Of a DNA stretch of 64,000 bases, positions 9,901-17,457 are shown piece after piece. The translations under genes were made by a program, and so were the position numbers. Each line of letters opens with the position of its first letter. The first letter of the stretch is position 1. The DNA is from UBA3069 sp050633465 (GTDB taxonomy: Bacteria > Pseudomonadota > Alphaproteobacteria > Rhodobacterales > Rhodobacteraceae): NCBI GenBank assembly GCA_050633465.1, contig JBOEGO010000011.1, forward strand, positions 186,001-250,000, in the 5' to 3' direction. Below the pieces are notes generated by a model. It did not search any database. It had not been told where the DNA came from and saw nothing but the letters and a program-made list of their open reading frames with translations.

Positions 9901-10435
9901 GCAAAATCGCATTGGCACCCGACAGGGCAATCCGGCCCGGTTGCACATGACCATCCAGCAAAGGGCGCGCAGCGATGCTTGCCTCCAGCCGCGTCAGGGT
10001 CAGCAGGGTGCCCCCGCCCTGTTCGGAGAGGGCCAGATCGCGCAACAGCAGGCTGGGCCGCCAACCCGCGCCAACCGTGATCACCATTTCGCGAAAATCC
10101 AGATCCATCCCCGACAGGCTGGCATCAATGCGGGCCTCGATCCGGTCGCGCATCCAGTCGGGGGCCACCACAGGCCGGTCCACCAGCCACAGAATTGCCG
10201 CCGCGATGACAATGCCCGCGACTCCGGTCAGGGTGCCAAACACCAGCATGATACGGCGCAACAGACGAAACCGGCGGCGCGGGCGCAACGGCTGGACAGG
10301 GGCAGCCCCCCCCGCCGCTGCTTGCGCTTGCGGGTCTGCTTGCCCGGCCTGCCCGGCTTCAGCCTCTGCCCCGGACTCTGTCCCAGACTCTGTCCCTGAC
10401 TCTGCCTCTTCCGGCTTGATCACCTCGTCACTCAT
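6935..10435 (-). CDS. AsmA/YhdP-like large envelope protein (DUF3971)
   Basis: A 1166-residue protein with a cytoplasmic N-terminal tail, one membrane segment at about residues 60-88 (LLRRIMLVFGTLTGVAGIVI), and a very long periplasmic part rich in beta-strands. The C-terminus carries the AsmA_2-type region with GLLEQLSGDGLLFTDVEAKF and the MQGVFSPLYLINGIG motif. Proteins of this type (YhdP, TamB, AsmA) form grooved beta structures thought to carry phospholipids between the membranes. The N-terminal tail contains a short Glu-Ser-Gly-Thr repeat (ESGTESGTESG) encoded by near-identical 12-base units, so its length may vary. Start ATG at 10435. The family call rests on architecture and the C-terminal motifs. 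Confidence 0.85.
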   Translation of the reverse strand: MSDEVIKPEEAESGTESGTESGAEAEAGQAGQADPQAQAAAGGAAPVQPLRPRRRFRLLRRIMLVFGTLTGVAGIVIAAAILWLVDRPVVAPDWMRDRIEARIDASLSGMDLDFREMVITVGAGWRPSLLLRDLALSEQGGGTLLTLTRLEASIAARPLLDGHVQPGRIALSGANAILRRDRDGSFKLAFGEAIRPVGEGANIAQLIERVDDILVRPQFAALREVRLDALTIRYEDARAGRAWSADGGRAVLQRVGDDLTLRGDVALLGGFDYATVLEMNYDSRIGDATARFGVTFEEISAPDIAAQVPPLAWLDVLRAPISGALRSSVGGDGRLGALSGTLQIGAGVLQPNETTRPIPFDGARSYFTYDPDKQEVRFDELSVQSKWVSNRAEGRAILKGMENGFPTAMLGQFTISDIVANPAGLYPEPVHLERAVMEAQLKLNPFSFELGQLAVTDQGQVLHFDGQLDATDKGWKLALDGRAGRVNADRVRTLWPERAAPKTRGWLAKNLHAADLSNVEFALRLEPEQRPDTYLGFEFDKGEVTFLKTLPDITEARGRGSLLRDRFVVTLAQGWVDAPLGGRVDVTGTSFIVPDVKQKNGTPAQVDIRAKSTVTAGLSLLDMEPFKYLSKAGQPVTLADGLADVTATLNLPLKDKVAPKEVKFTARAALSALRSDKLIAGRVLTAPSALAEADNAGLRISGTGAIGQVPFTGSWQTAFQDNPQGRSRVAGNVELSPAFIEEFAIGLPKGSVTGATQGKVSIDLQKNRPPEFALSSNLNGVALRLDAIGWSMSRGATGTFKVAGVLASPPRIETLSLNAPGLRAQGRVSLTDAGQLDRATFSRVQAGSWLDAPVTLRGRGNAAPAVEVSGGRIDLRQTSVGAGTGNGGTGSSSDSGPITLALERLQISEGIALTGFRGDFTNNGGMGGKFSGQVNGGPRVSGTVVPDAGRSAFRITSDKGGEVLAAAGLLEKAHRGEMELVLRPRGAVGEYNGVLRMTNVWLRDAPAMAGLLSAVSIIGLLEQLSGDGLLFTDVEAKFRMTPKQVIVTESSATGASMGISMDGYYDLASDRMDMQGVFSPLYLINGIGAVLTRKGEGLIGFNYTLRGTAEKPRVQVNPLSIFTPGMFREIFRRPAPKLNSGDPGARGGQGNTTPATQAPRQGREGR

Positions 10436-10557
10436 CGGTTTGTTCGGTTTCTTCGCTGCCCGGATATATTATGCCACAGGGTTTATACTGGCCATGCGGG
10501 GTTTAATATGAAATTCATCGCCCCACTGCTATAGACCACCAGCAAAAGGACCCGAGC

Positions 10558-11010
10558 ATGAGCCAAATCGCGCCCGATTTCACCCTGCCCGCCACCACGG
10601 GCGATGATGTAACCCTGTCCGCCCTGCGCGGCGCGCCTGTGGTTCTGTTCTTTTATCCCCGTGACAACACCGCGGGCTGCACAGTCGAAGCAACCGATTT
10701 CACCGCCCTGCTGCCGCAATTCCTGGGCGCAGGCGCGCAGGTGTTCGGCATTTCCAAGGACGATATGAAAAGCCACGCCCGTTTCACCGCCAATAAGGCG
10801 CTGACCGTGCCCCTGCTGTCGGATGCCGAAGGTTCAGCCTGCGAGGATTTCGGCGTCTGGCAAGAGAAAAAGATGTATGGCAAGACCTTCATGGGCATCG
10901 TGCGATCGACCTTTCTGATTGATGCCAACGGGCAAATCGCGCGCGAATGGCGCAAGGTCAAAGTCGCAGACCACGCCGCCGAAGTATTGGAAGCACTGCG
11001 CGCCCTGTAA
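10558..11010 (+). CDS. bcp: Thioredoxin-dependent peroxiredoxin, BCP/PrxQ type
   Basis: A 150-residue peroxiredoxin that reduces hydrogen and alkyl peroxides. The catalytic motif FFYPRDNTAGCTVEATDF places the peroxidatic cysteine at residue 41. The usual resolving cysteine 5 residues later is Thr here; the only other cysteine is Cys95 (EGSACEDFGVW), the position used by the alpha3-type PrxQ enzymes. Arg116 (VRSTFLID) completes the active site. Length is typical. The start at 10558 follows AAAAGGA. It is divergent from the AsmA-like gene, and a pair of inverted repeats follows the stop. Confidence 0.95.
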   Translation: MSQIAPDFTLPATTGDDVTLSALRGAPVVLFFYPRDNTAGCTVEATDFTALLPQFLGAGAQVFGISKDDMKSHARFTANKALTVPLLSDAEGSACEDFGVWQEKKMYGKTFMGIVRSTFLIDANGQIAREWRKVKVADHAAEVLEALRAL

Positions 11011-11033
11011 AGCACCGCAAGAAAATACGGAAA

Positions 11034-11078
11034 AAATTCGTCTCAAACGAATTTGGCAAATCTTTTTCAAAAAGATTT
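11034..11078. repeat. Two tandem perfect inverted repeats (terminator-like)
   Basis: The first is AAATTCGT-ctcaa-ACGAATTT (11034-11054), the second AAATCTTTTT-c-AAAAAGATTT (11058-11078). Both are perfect and AT-rich, and they lie between bcp and the DUF455 gene. Neither has a classical GC stem followed by a U-run on the plus strand. They may act as a terminator pair, as a protein-binding region or as the 5' leader of the next gene. Confidence 0.7.
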
Positions 11079-11110
11079 CACCCCGCTGCGATCAAAAGGG
11101 ACCACGACAG

Positions 11111-11941
11111 ATGAAAACCCTGACAGAAATGGCGGTCGATGTGCTGACCACCGCTGACGGGCGCGCAAAAACCGCGCTGTCGCATAAATATGCCGCCATG
11201 TGGCGCGATGCCCGCGCCGCTGGCACCCCCATTGCCATCGGCACCGCCAATCCGCCGTTGCGCCCCTCGCGCCCGGAAAAACCCGAATTGCTGGACCCGC
11301 GCGATGTGCCGCGCCGCCGCCCCGGCTCTCCCGAAGGGCGGCGCGCCATCCTGCATGCCGTCGCCCATATCGAACTGAACGCGGTTGACCTGCACTGGGA
11401 TATCATCGCGCGCTTTGGCCATGTGCCGATGCCGATCGGATATTACGACGACTGGGTGAAATCGGCGGATGAAGAATCCAAACATTTCAACCTTGTATGC
11501 GACTGTCTTGAAGCGATGGATTGTTTTTACGGGGCCATGCCCGCCCATGCCGGCATGTGGCGCGCCGCCGAAGACACAAAGGACGATCTGCTGGGCCGTC
11601 TGGCCGTGGTCCCCATGGTGCTAGAGGCCCGCGGGCTGGACGTGACCCCCAACATGATCACCCTGTTTCAAAACGCCAAGGAAAAACAGACAGTTGCAGC
11701 GATGAAAGTGATCTACGCCGAGGAGGTCGGCCATGTCGCCTATGGCTCCAAATGGTTCAATTTCCTGTGTGGGCGCGATAATCTGGACCCCAAAGAGGTG
11801 TTTCACGAACTGGTGCAAAAATACTTCCATGGCGCATTAAAAGCCCCCTTTAACGAGGAAAAGCGCGCCGAAGCAGGGCTACCGCCCGATTTTTATTGGC
11901 CCCTGGCGGATAAAACCCCGCCCCGTGACGGGCTGATCTGA
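11111..11941 (+). CDS. DUF455 family ferritin-like protein
   Basis: A 276-residue soluble protein of the DUF455 (COG2833) family. The helical core has di-iron-type ligand motifs spaced along it: HAVAHIELNAVDLHWD, ADEESKHFNLV, VLEARGLDVTP and YAEEVGHVAYG, that is E...ExxH twice as in ferritin-like di-iron proteins. No function is established for the family. The ATG at 11111 is chosen because conservation begins there (MKTLTEMAVDVL); the open frame extends upstream into bcp without meaning. It lies 100 bases after bcp and may share its transcript if the inverted repeats between them do not terminate. Confidence 0.9.
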   Translation: MKTLTEMAVDVLTTADGRAKTALSHKYAAMWRDARAAGTPIAIGTANPPLRPSRPEKPELLDPRDVPRRRPGSPEGRRAILHAVAHIELNAVDLHWDIIARFGHVPMPIGYYDDWVKSADEESKHFNLVCDCLEAMDCFYGAMPAHAGMWRAAEDTKDDLLGRLAVVPMVLEARGLDVTPNMITLFQNAKEKQTVAAMKVIYAEEVGHVAYGSKWFNFLCGRDNLDPKEVFHELVQKYFHGALKAPFNEEKRAEAGLPPDFYWPLADKTPPRDGLI

Positions 11942-11982
11942 CCGCTTTCATACCCCATACCAAAGGATAAGAAACGCCCCGC

Positions 11983-12008
11983 AACCCCCCGTGGATCGGC
12001 GGTTTTTT
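11983..12008 (+). terminator. Possible intrinsic terminator after DUF455 gene
   Basis: An imperfect stem (AACC.CCG with CGG.GGTT, one mismatch and a bulge) is followed directly by TTTTTT. It lies 42 bases after the DUF455 stop. Confidence 0.45.
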
Positions 12009-12160
12009 GCCATTTATTGGTGAATTTTCGCCACATCCGCGAATCAGATCTCCCGAAAGCCTTGCCCCGCCGTCAAGGTCTGGGTAACAACCCGCTAACG
12101 ATTTCGCGTCAGGGGACATGTGCGCGTATCGTCATCAAGGGCAGGACAAGGGGCAGACTA

Positions 12161-13483
12161 TTGAGAACACGACTTGCCATTCGGATCGACGCCATGCTGG
12201 AACGCTGGTTTCCCGAACGCCGCGTCTTTTTGCGCTCTGATGCTGACACACGTTTTATCCGCCTGCGTCCGACAACGCAGCTGGTGGCGTTTTCCGGTTC
12301 CGCCGTTGTGGTGTCATGGACCATCGTCGCCACCGCGATCCTGCTGATGGACAGCATCGGATCGGGCAACTTCCGCGAACAGGCCAAACGCGATCAACGC
12401 ACCTACGAGGCGCGCCTGAACGCCCTGTCCGCCGAACGCAACACCCGCGCCGCCGAAGCGCGCGCCGCGCAGGAGCGGTTCAACTCCGCGCTGGCACAGA
12501 TTTCCGTGATGCAATCCGATCTGTTGTCGTCGGAAAACCGCCGCCGCGAACTGGAAACCGGCATCGAGGTGATCCAATCCACCCTGCGCCGCACCATGAA
12601 AGACCGCGACAGCGCCCGCGAACAGGTCACCACGCTGGCCTCTGCCGCGCCCGCCACGGCCGGGCAAACCGCAGGCGCATCCGGCGGCACAATGGATTTT
12701 CTGGCTGCCGCACTGGCCGATACAGCGCAGGAACGTGACCAGATCATCGCCAATGCCAAGGATGCACTGGTGCAGGCCGATGAAATGGCCGCCCGCATCA
12801 AAACCATGGAATCCCAGAACGACGCGATCTTCCGCCAGCTCGAGGATGCGATGACCGTATCGGTCAAACCGCTGGATAAAATGTTTCGTGCGGCGGGCAT
12901 GAACACCGGCTCGATGCTGGATCAGGTGCGCCGCGGGTATTCCGGTCAGGGTGGCCCGCTGACACCGATTTCCTTTTCGACCATGGGCGATGACAATTCC
13001 CCCGATGCGGCCCGCGCCAACCGTCTGCTGAACCAGATGGACAAGCTGAACCTCTATCGAATCGCCGCGCAAAAGGCACCTTTCGCCAATCCGGTCAAAG
13101 CGGGCTATCGCTTTACCTCGCAGTTCGGCTATCGCCGCGACCCCAAAACAGGTGGTCGCCGGATGCACGCCGGCGTCGATTTCGCCGGTCCGGTCGGCAC
13201 GCCGCTTTATGCCACCGCCGATGGTGTCGTAACCCACGCAGGCTGGAGCAGCGGCTATGGCCGTCTGGTGAAAATCCAGCACCAGTTCGGAATCGAAACA
13301 CGATACGCACACCAATCGAAAATCCGCGTCAAGGTCGGACAAAGAGTCTCGCGCGGGGATCGTATTGGTGATATGGGGGCATCTGGACGCGTGACCGGCC
13401 CGCATCTTCATTACGAAGTTCGCGTGGGCGGACAGGCTGTTAACCCGATGATCTATATCAAGGCTGCAAACGATGTTTTCTAA
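12161..13483 (+). CDS. M23 family peptidase with N-terminal membrane anchor and coiled coil
   Basis: A 440-residue envelope peptidase of the LytM type that cleaves peptidoglycan cross-links or regulates other hydrolases. After a short basic cytoplasmic N-terminus there is one membrane segment (about residues 41-64), then a long coiled coil rich in Arg/Glu/Ala (about 70-260), and a C-terminal M23 domain with zinc ligands His336 and Asp340 (MHAGVDFAG) and His415-x-His417 (GPHLHYEV), so it looks catalytically active. I infer a TTG start at 12161 (LRTRLAIRID) because AAGGGG precedes it and no ATG lies near the conserved start; the next ATG (12194) would lose conserved residues. It overlaps the bactofilin gene by 11 bases, so the two are coupled. 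Confidence 0.9.
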   Translation: MRTRLAIRIDAMLERWFPERRVFLRSDADTRFIRLRPTTQLVAFSGSAVVVSWTIVATAILLMDSIGSGNFREQAKRDQRTYEARLNALSAERNTRAAEARAAQERFNSALAQISVMQSDLLSSENRRRELETGIEVIQSTLRRTMKDRDSAREQVTTLASAAPATAGQTAGASGGTMDFLAAALADTAQERDQIIANAKDALVQADEMAARIKTMESQNDAIFRQLEDAMTVSVKPLDKMFRAAGMNTGSMLDQVRRGYSGQGGPLTPISFSTMGDDNSPDAARANRLLNQMDKLNLYRIAAQKAPFANPVKAGYRFTSQFGYRRDPKTGGRRMHAGVDFAGPVGTPLYATADGVVTHAGWSSGYGRLVKIQHQFGIETRYAHQSKIRVKVGQRVSRGDRIGDMGASGRVTGPHLHYEVRVGGQAVNPMIYIKAANDVF

Positions 13484-13985
13484 GAGCAAAATCAACGAGC
13501 CCGGCCCAAAGGCCGCTGACGCTGCAAGCCCCGCAGCCCCTGAAACCAATTCTCCGGCCCCTGCCGCACCCAAAGCGTCGGGCGATTTCAAGGCCGCCCC
13601 ACCCAAACCCAAAGCAGCCACATCCGTGCTGTCGTCGGATTTGCACGTGGTCGGAAATCTGAAAACCACCGGCGACATCCAGATCGAAGGATCGGTTGAC
13701 GGCGACATCCGCGCCCATCTGCTGACCGTGGGCGAAACCGCCACCGTCAAAGGCGAAGTGATCGCCGATGATGTGGTCGTGAATGGCCGTGTTGTGGGCC
13801 GCGTGCGCGGGCTCAAGGTGCGCCTGACATCGACCGCACGGGTCGAAGGCGACATCATCCACAAAACCATCGCCATCGAATCCGGCGCCCATTTCGAAGG
13901 ATCGGTCCAACGTCAGGACGACCCCCTGAACGGCGGCAAAGACACCCCCGTTCCGGGCCGCGACACACCCATCGCACAGGGTTAA
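13473..13985 (+). CDS. Bactofilin
   Basis: A 170-residue bactofilin (BacA/CcmA, polymer-forming cytoskeletal protein). The central right-handed beta-helix of short repeats runs from about residue 50 to 140 (DLHVVGNLKTTGDIQIEGSV, ADDVVVNGRVVGRVRG), flanked by Pro/Ala-rich disordered tails. Bactofilins polymerise at the inner membrane and position peptidoglycan enzymes. The overlap with the upstream M23 peptidase gene is the arrangement in which bactofilin recruits the peptidase to a site of cell-shape remodelling. A strong terminator follows. Confidence 0.95.
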   Translation: MFSKSKINEPGPKAADAASPAAPETNSPAPAAPKASGDFKAAPPKPKAATSVLSSDLHVVGNLKTTGDIQIEGSVDGDIRAHLLTVGETATVKGEVIADDVVVNGRVVGRVRGLKVRLTSTARVEGDIIHKTIAIESGAHFEGSVQRQDDPLNGGKDTPVPGRDTPIAQG

Positions 13986-14045
13986 CAGACAGGGTTAACA
14001 CACTGGGCTGACAGACAGGGCTAAACCGCCCGCCAATCAATACCG

Positions 14046-14074
14046 AAACGCCGGACCCGTTGGTCCGGCGTTTT
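14046..14074 (+). terminator. Intrinsic terminator after bactofilin gene
   Basis: A 12-bp perfect stem, AAACGCCGGACC with GGTCCGGCGTTT, a CGTT loop and TTTT at the end. It lies about 60 bases after the stop; a small imperfect repeat of ACAGACAGGG(T/C)TAA fills the gap between them. Confidence 0.9.
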
Positions 14075-14146
14075 GCGTTTCGGGGGCGCGGCATTGTTAC
14101 AGCCCTACATGGATCCAAGGATAGTGGTCCCGAACAGGGCTGATCT

Positions 14147-14731
14147 TTATGCCTCCAGCTCTGAATCCCAATACAGGAAATCCATCCAGCTTTCGTGCAG
14201 GTGGTTGGGCGGGAATTTGCGGCCCAAATTCTGCAATTCCGACGCCGCTGGCGGGCGCGGGGTTTTATACAGGCGCATCCCCGACTGGCGCAGGCTTTTG
14301 GATCCTTTGCGCAGGTTGCACGGGCTACAGGCCGCCACCACGTTTTCCCAACTGGTGATGCCCCCCGCCGCGCGCGGCACCACATGATCAAACGTCAATT
14401 CGCCCCGCGATCCGCAATACTGACAGCGAAATTCATCCCGCAGAAATAAATTAAAGCGCGTGAAGGCCACGCGCTTTCTGGGTTTTACGTAATCTTTCAG
14501 CACCACAACGGATGGTATCCGTATCTGGTGACTGGGACTGTGGACCACGGTGTCATATTCCGAAACGATATCCACACGGTCCAGCCAGACGGCTTTTATC
14601 GCCTCTTGCCATGGCCATAGCGACAGCGGGTAATAGGACAACGGCCGGTAATCCGCGTTCAGAACCAGCGCGGGATGCTGGCGCAAACTCGCTGGATTGC
14701 GGGTAAAATCGGTCCTGAAATCTCCGTCCAT
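14147..14731 (-). CDS. HNH endonuclease
   Basis: A 194-residue protein with an N-terminal region typical of stand-alone bacterial HNH proteins (ALVLNADYRPLSYYPLSLWPW) and a zinc-supported HNH domain: CQYCGSRGELTFDHVVPRAA with zinc ligands Cys103 and Cys106, catalytic His116, Asn130 (WEN) and CSPCN (Cys135, Cys138). This widely conserved chromosomal family is usually a housekeeping or repair-type nuclease of unknown target, not part of a mobile element. Transcribed alone, convergent with the bactofilin gene. Confidence 0.93.
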   Translation of the reverse strand: MDGDFRTDFTRNPASLRQHPALVLNADYRPLSYYPLSLWPWQEAIKAVWLDRVDIVSEYDTVVHSPSHQIRIPSVVVLKDYVKPRKRVAFTRFNLFLRDEFRCQYCGSRGELTFDHVVPRAAGGITSWENVVAACSPCNLRKGSKSLRQSGMRLYKTPRPPAASELQNLGRKFPPNHLHESWMDFLYWDSELEA

Positions 14732-14920
14732 TTGGCAATTTCTCCCTGCCCAGACAGCCCAAAATTGGCGACCGGAACAGGGAACCCTGCCCCAGACCTG
14801 TGCCCACTATATATCGTGTCTGCCATCGGGCAAGCCCCACGATATGCAGCAGCTTGGGAATTTCCTAGCCTGCCACTGTAACAGGCAAATGACCCTTGCG
14901 CGGCGCGGGTCAAGGGGCGG

Positions 14921-14959
14921 GAAAAATCAAAACGCCCGCCACCCATCGGGCAGCGGGCG
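14921..14959 (-). terminator. Intrinsic terminator after the esterase gene
   Basis: Read on the minus strand: CGCCCGC, a 2-base bulge, CCC, loop GAT, GGG, a 2-base bulge, GCGGGCG, then TTTTGATTTTT. It lies about 55 bases after the esterase stop. Confidence 0.85.
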
Positions 14960-15015
14960 CATATTGCACAGGGTTTGATGCCCTGGCGGCTGGGTTCAGC
15001 CAGCACCCGACACCG

Positions 15016-15681
15016 TTACAACGAACATTTATCGCGCATGAATGCCAGCGCCACCTGCAACCCGTCGGGCGCGATACCATGGGCGGTGCCCTTCATGATA
15101 TGGGCGAATACCTCTTTGAAACCCGCCTTTTGCAGGGCTTCGGCGGCTTCGGGCAGGGATTGCGGCGGCACCACATCATCCTGATCGCCATGCACCAGCA
15201 GCACGGACATGCGCGATAGCACCTCGTCCTCCAGACTGTCGGGCGACAGCAAACGGCCGGAAAATGCCACGATCCCCGCCACGGGGTCTTCGCGGCGCGG
15301 GGCCACATGCAGCGACATCATCGTGCCCTGGCTGAACCCCACCAGCACCATCTGTTCAGGCAGCAGGTCCTCGTCCACCAAAATCCCGTCCAGAAACGCG
15401 TTCAGATCATCGGCGGCGGCCTGCAAGCCGCGTTCGGCCTCTTCCTCGCTGGACCCGTCGATCCATGGAATCGGAAACCACTGAAACCCCATCGGCGATC
15501 CGGCGCAGTTTTCCGGCGCGTCGGGTGATATGAACAACGTATCGGGCAGGTGTTCCGACAAAGGATCGGCCAGCCCCAACAGATCGGCCCCGTTGGCGCC
15601 GTAACCATGCAGGAACACCACAACAGATCGGGTGCTGCCCGATAATGGTTCCTTGCGTCCTGCGTTCAATGCCCGTGTCAT
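15016..15681 (-). CDS. Alpha/beta hydrolase, phospholipase/carboxylesterase family
   Basis: A 221-residue serine hydrolase of the COG0400 (YpfH/EstB) family. The nucleophile elbow is GFSQGTMMS. Oxyanion motif FLHGYGANGADLL, acid in HGDQDDVVPP, and the catalytic His in KGTAHGIAPDGL. Length is typical of cytoplasmic carboxylesterases acting on short-chain esters. The start is at 15681, overlapping the upstream glycosylase stop in an ATGA arrangement; the longer frame to 15759 is not conserved. The coupling implies cotranscription, but no functional link with the glycosylase is evident. Confidence 0.92.
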   Translation of the reverse strand: MTRALNAGRKEPLSGSTRSVVVFLHGYGANGADLLGLADPLSEHLPDTLFISPDAPENCAGSPMGFQWFPIPWIDGSSEEEAERGLQAAADDLNAFLDGILVDEDLLPEQMVLVGFSQGTMMSLHVAPRREDPVAGIVAFSGRLLSPDSLEDEVLSRMSVLLVHGDQDDVVPPQSLPEAAEALQKAGFKEVFAHIMKGTAHGIAPDGLQVALAFMRDKCSL

Positions 15682-16307
15682 GCGATACCTTCCCTGTTCT
15701 TTGCCACATGGTAGTAGGCAAAAAGCTGACGCGCCGCAACAGATCGCCACGGCGACCAACGGGCGGCCATTTCGCGCAGGGCGCGTTCCTTCGGGCGCGC
15801 GTCCAATCCATATAAATGCTGCGCCGCAACCTGTAGCGCCAGATCACCGGGGGCAAACACATCCGCCCGCCCCAGACTGAACATCGCGTATATTTCCGCC
15901 GTCCAGACACCAATGCCCGACACGGCGGTCAGGGTTTTCACCACCTCGTCATCGGGGGCGCGGCGCAGGGCGGCGTAATCTATCCCCGCCGCCGCCAAGG
16001 CCCGCGCATATTTCGCCTTTTGCCGCGACAGGCCCAGGGCGCGCAACTCCTCCTCGGTCAGCTTCAGCACCGCCTCGGGGGTGACCAATCCGGCCTCCAC
16101 CATCCGCCCCCATATCGCACGGGCCGAGGCAACCGAAACCTGCTGGCTGACAATCGCCGACAGCAATTCGTCAAACCCGTCGGGTTTGCGCCGCAAGGGC
16201 AACGGACCGGTCGCCGCCTGCGCCTGCGCCATCGCCGGATCATTGGCACATAGCCAGGCAAGCCCTTCGGCAACACAGGCGTCTGATTCGATGATCCGTC
16301 CGGGCAT
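15678..16307 (-). CDS. DNA-3-methyladenine glycosylase II (AlkA/HhH-GPD family)
   Basis: A 209-residue base-excision repair glycosylase of the HhH-GPD superfamily that removes alkylated purines. The helix-hairpin-helix LTAVSGIGVWTAEIYAMF and the catalytic aspartate in FAPGDLAL are both present, preceded by the substrate-pocket region LLSAIVSQQVSVASARAIW. It lacks the N-terminal domain of E. coli AlkA, like the compact enzymes of many alphaproteobacteria. It is first of a two-gene unit with the esterase (4-base overlap). Confidence 0.93.
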   Translation of the reverse strand: MPGRIIESDACVAEGLAWLCANDPAMAQAQAATGPLPLRRKPDGFDELLSAIVSQQVSVASARAIWGRMVEAGLVTPEAVLKLTEEELRALGLSRQKAKYARALAAAGIDYAALRRAPDDEVVKTLTAVSGIGVWTAEIYAMFSLGRADVFAPGDLALQVAAQHLYGLDARPKERALREMAARWSPWRSVAARQLFAYYHVAKNREGIA

Positions 16308-16566
16308 CCGCGCCCCTCCCTGCCTAAAAATTCATCGCACCACGCCAGAGGAACGATTTCTCACATATATAGGTCGCAAACCCGGCAATAGGAATATTTT
16401 CCCGATCAATGCGCATAAAACCCGTATGGCCTCTCTCTGCATAGCCGCAAACCCGACCCGTTTCCTGCGCAAAACCGCGCTCCCGCAACCTTGGCCCGCC
16501 CACATATGCGGCAACGCAGCATGCGCGCACTTCACATGCATATGCCAGATATGTTTATGCTGGCAC

Positions 16567-17394
16567 ATGGAACATGCAAGCATCCCCCTGCCAGCCGCCG
16601 ATTGGCCCATATTTCAACCCGGCTGGGTCTGGCTGGTGGGTGCCGGCCCCGGTGATCCCGGATTGCTGACCCTGCACGCCGTCAACGCCCTGCGTCAGGC
16701 CGATGTGATCGTGCATGACGCGCTGGTCAATCCCGCCGTTCTGGCATGGGCACCACAGGCCGAATATATCGACATGGGCAAACGGGGCGGCAAACCCTCG
16801 GCGCGTCAGGCGGAAATTTCCGCGCGTCTGGTTGATCTGGCCCGCGCAGGCCGCCGCGTGCTGCGGCTCAAGGGCGGCGATCCCTTCGTGTTCGGCCGTG
16901 GCGGCGAAGAGGCCGAAGAGCTGATGGCGGCCAGTATCCCGTTGAAAATCATCCCCGGCATCACCGCAGGCATCGGCGGTCTGGCCTATGCCGGCCTGCC
17001 TGTCACCCACCGCGATACCAATCAGGCCGTGACATTCGTGACCGGCCACGACCGCAAGGGGCAGGTCCCCGGCCACGACTGGGCCGCCCTGTCAAAGGGC
17101 GCGGGCGTGCTGGTCATCTATATGGGAATCGCACGCGCAGGCGCGATTGCGCAGCACCTGCTGGATGCAGGCCGCGCGCCCGATACCCCCTGCGCCGTGG
17201 TGATGCAGGCCGCCTGCGCAGAGCAAACCGTGCTGGAAACCACACTGGCCACTCTTGATGCCGACCTGCAAAAGGCACAGATTACCCCCCCCGCCCTGCT
17301 GGTCATCGGCCGCGGCGTGCTGATCCGGCAGGACAGAGCCGCGCCGGACCTGCTGCACCCTTTGCCCCACCCCCTGCCGCTGGCCGCTGAATAG
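16567..17394 (+). CDS. cobA: Uroporphyrinogen-III C-methyltransferase
   Basis: A 275-residue SAM-dependent methyltransferase that makes precorrin-2 from uroporphyrinogen III, the entry to cobalamin and sirohaem. Family landmarks: VGAGPGDPGLLTLHAVNAL (N-terminal SAM motif), VLRLKGGDPFVFGRGGEEAE, and PGITAGIGGLAYAGLPVTHR. This is the single-domain SUMT, not the CysG fusion. The ATG at 16567 gives a normal N-terminus; the open frame upstream is spurious. The 258 bases before it hold no recognisable B12 riboswitch. Confidence 0.94.
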   Translation: MEHASIPLPAADWPIFQPGWVWLVGAGPGDPGLLTLHAVNALRQADVIVHDALVNPAVLAWAPQAEYIDMGKRGGKPSARQAEISARLVDLARAGRRVLRLKGGDPFVFGRGGEEAEELMAASIPLKIIPGITAGIGGLAYAGLPVTHRDTNQAVTFVTGHDRKGQVPGHDWAALSKGAGVLVIYMGIARAGAIAQHLLDAGRAPDTPCAVVMQAACAEQTVLETTLATLDADLQKAQITPPALLVIGRGVLIRQDRAAPDLLHPLPHPLPLAAE

Positions 17395-17457
17395 CCGCAG
17401 GGGACAGCGGCACAACGCCACTTGCCCACGCCAAAACAACCGTCTAGCAATCAACGC

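Noticed and set aside
12314..13876. Long open frame (520 codons) on the minus strand opposite the M23 and bactofilin genes
   Set aside because: Antisense to two well-supported genes. It is a by-product of GC-rich codon structure and has no domain features.
16308..16566. Cobalamin riboswitch before cobA
   Set aside because: I looked for the B12-box and the characteristic long folded leader and found neither.
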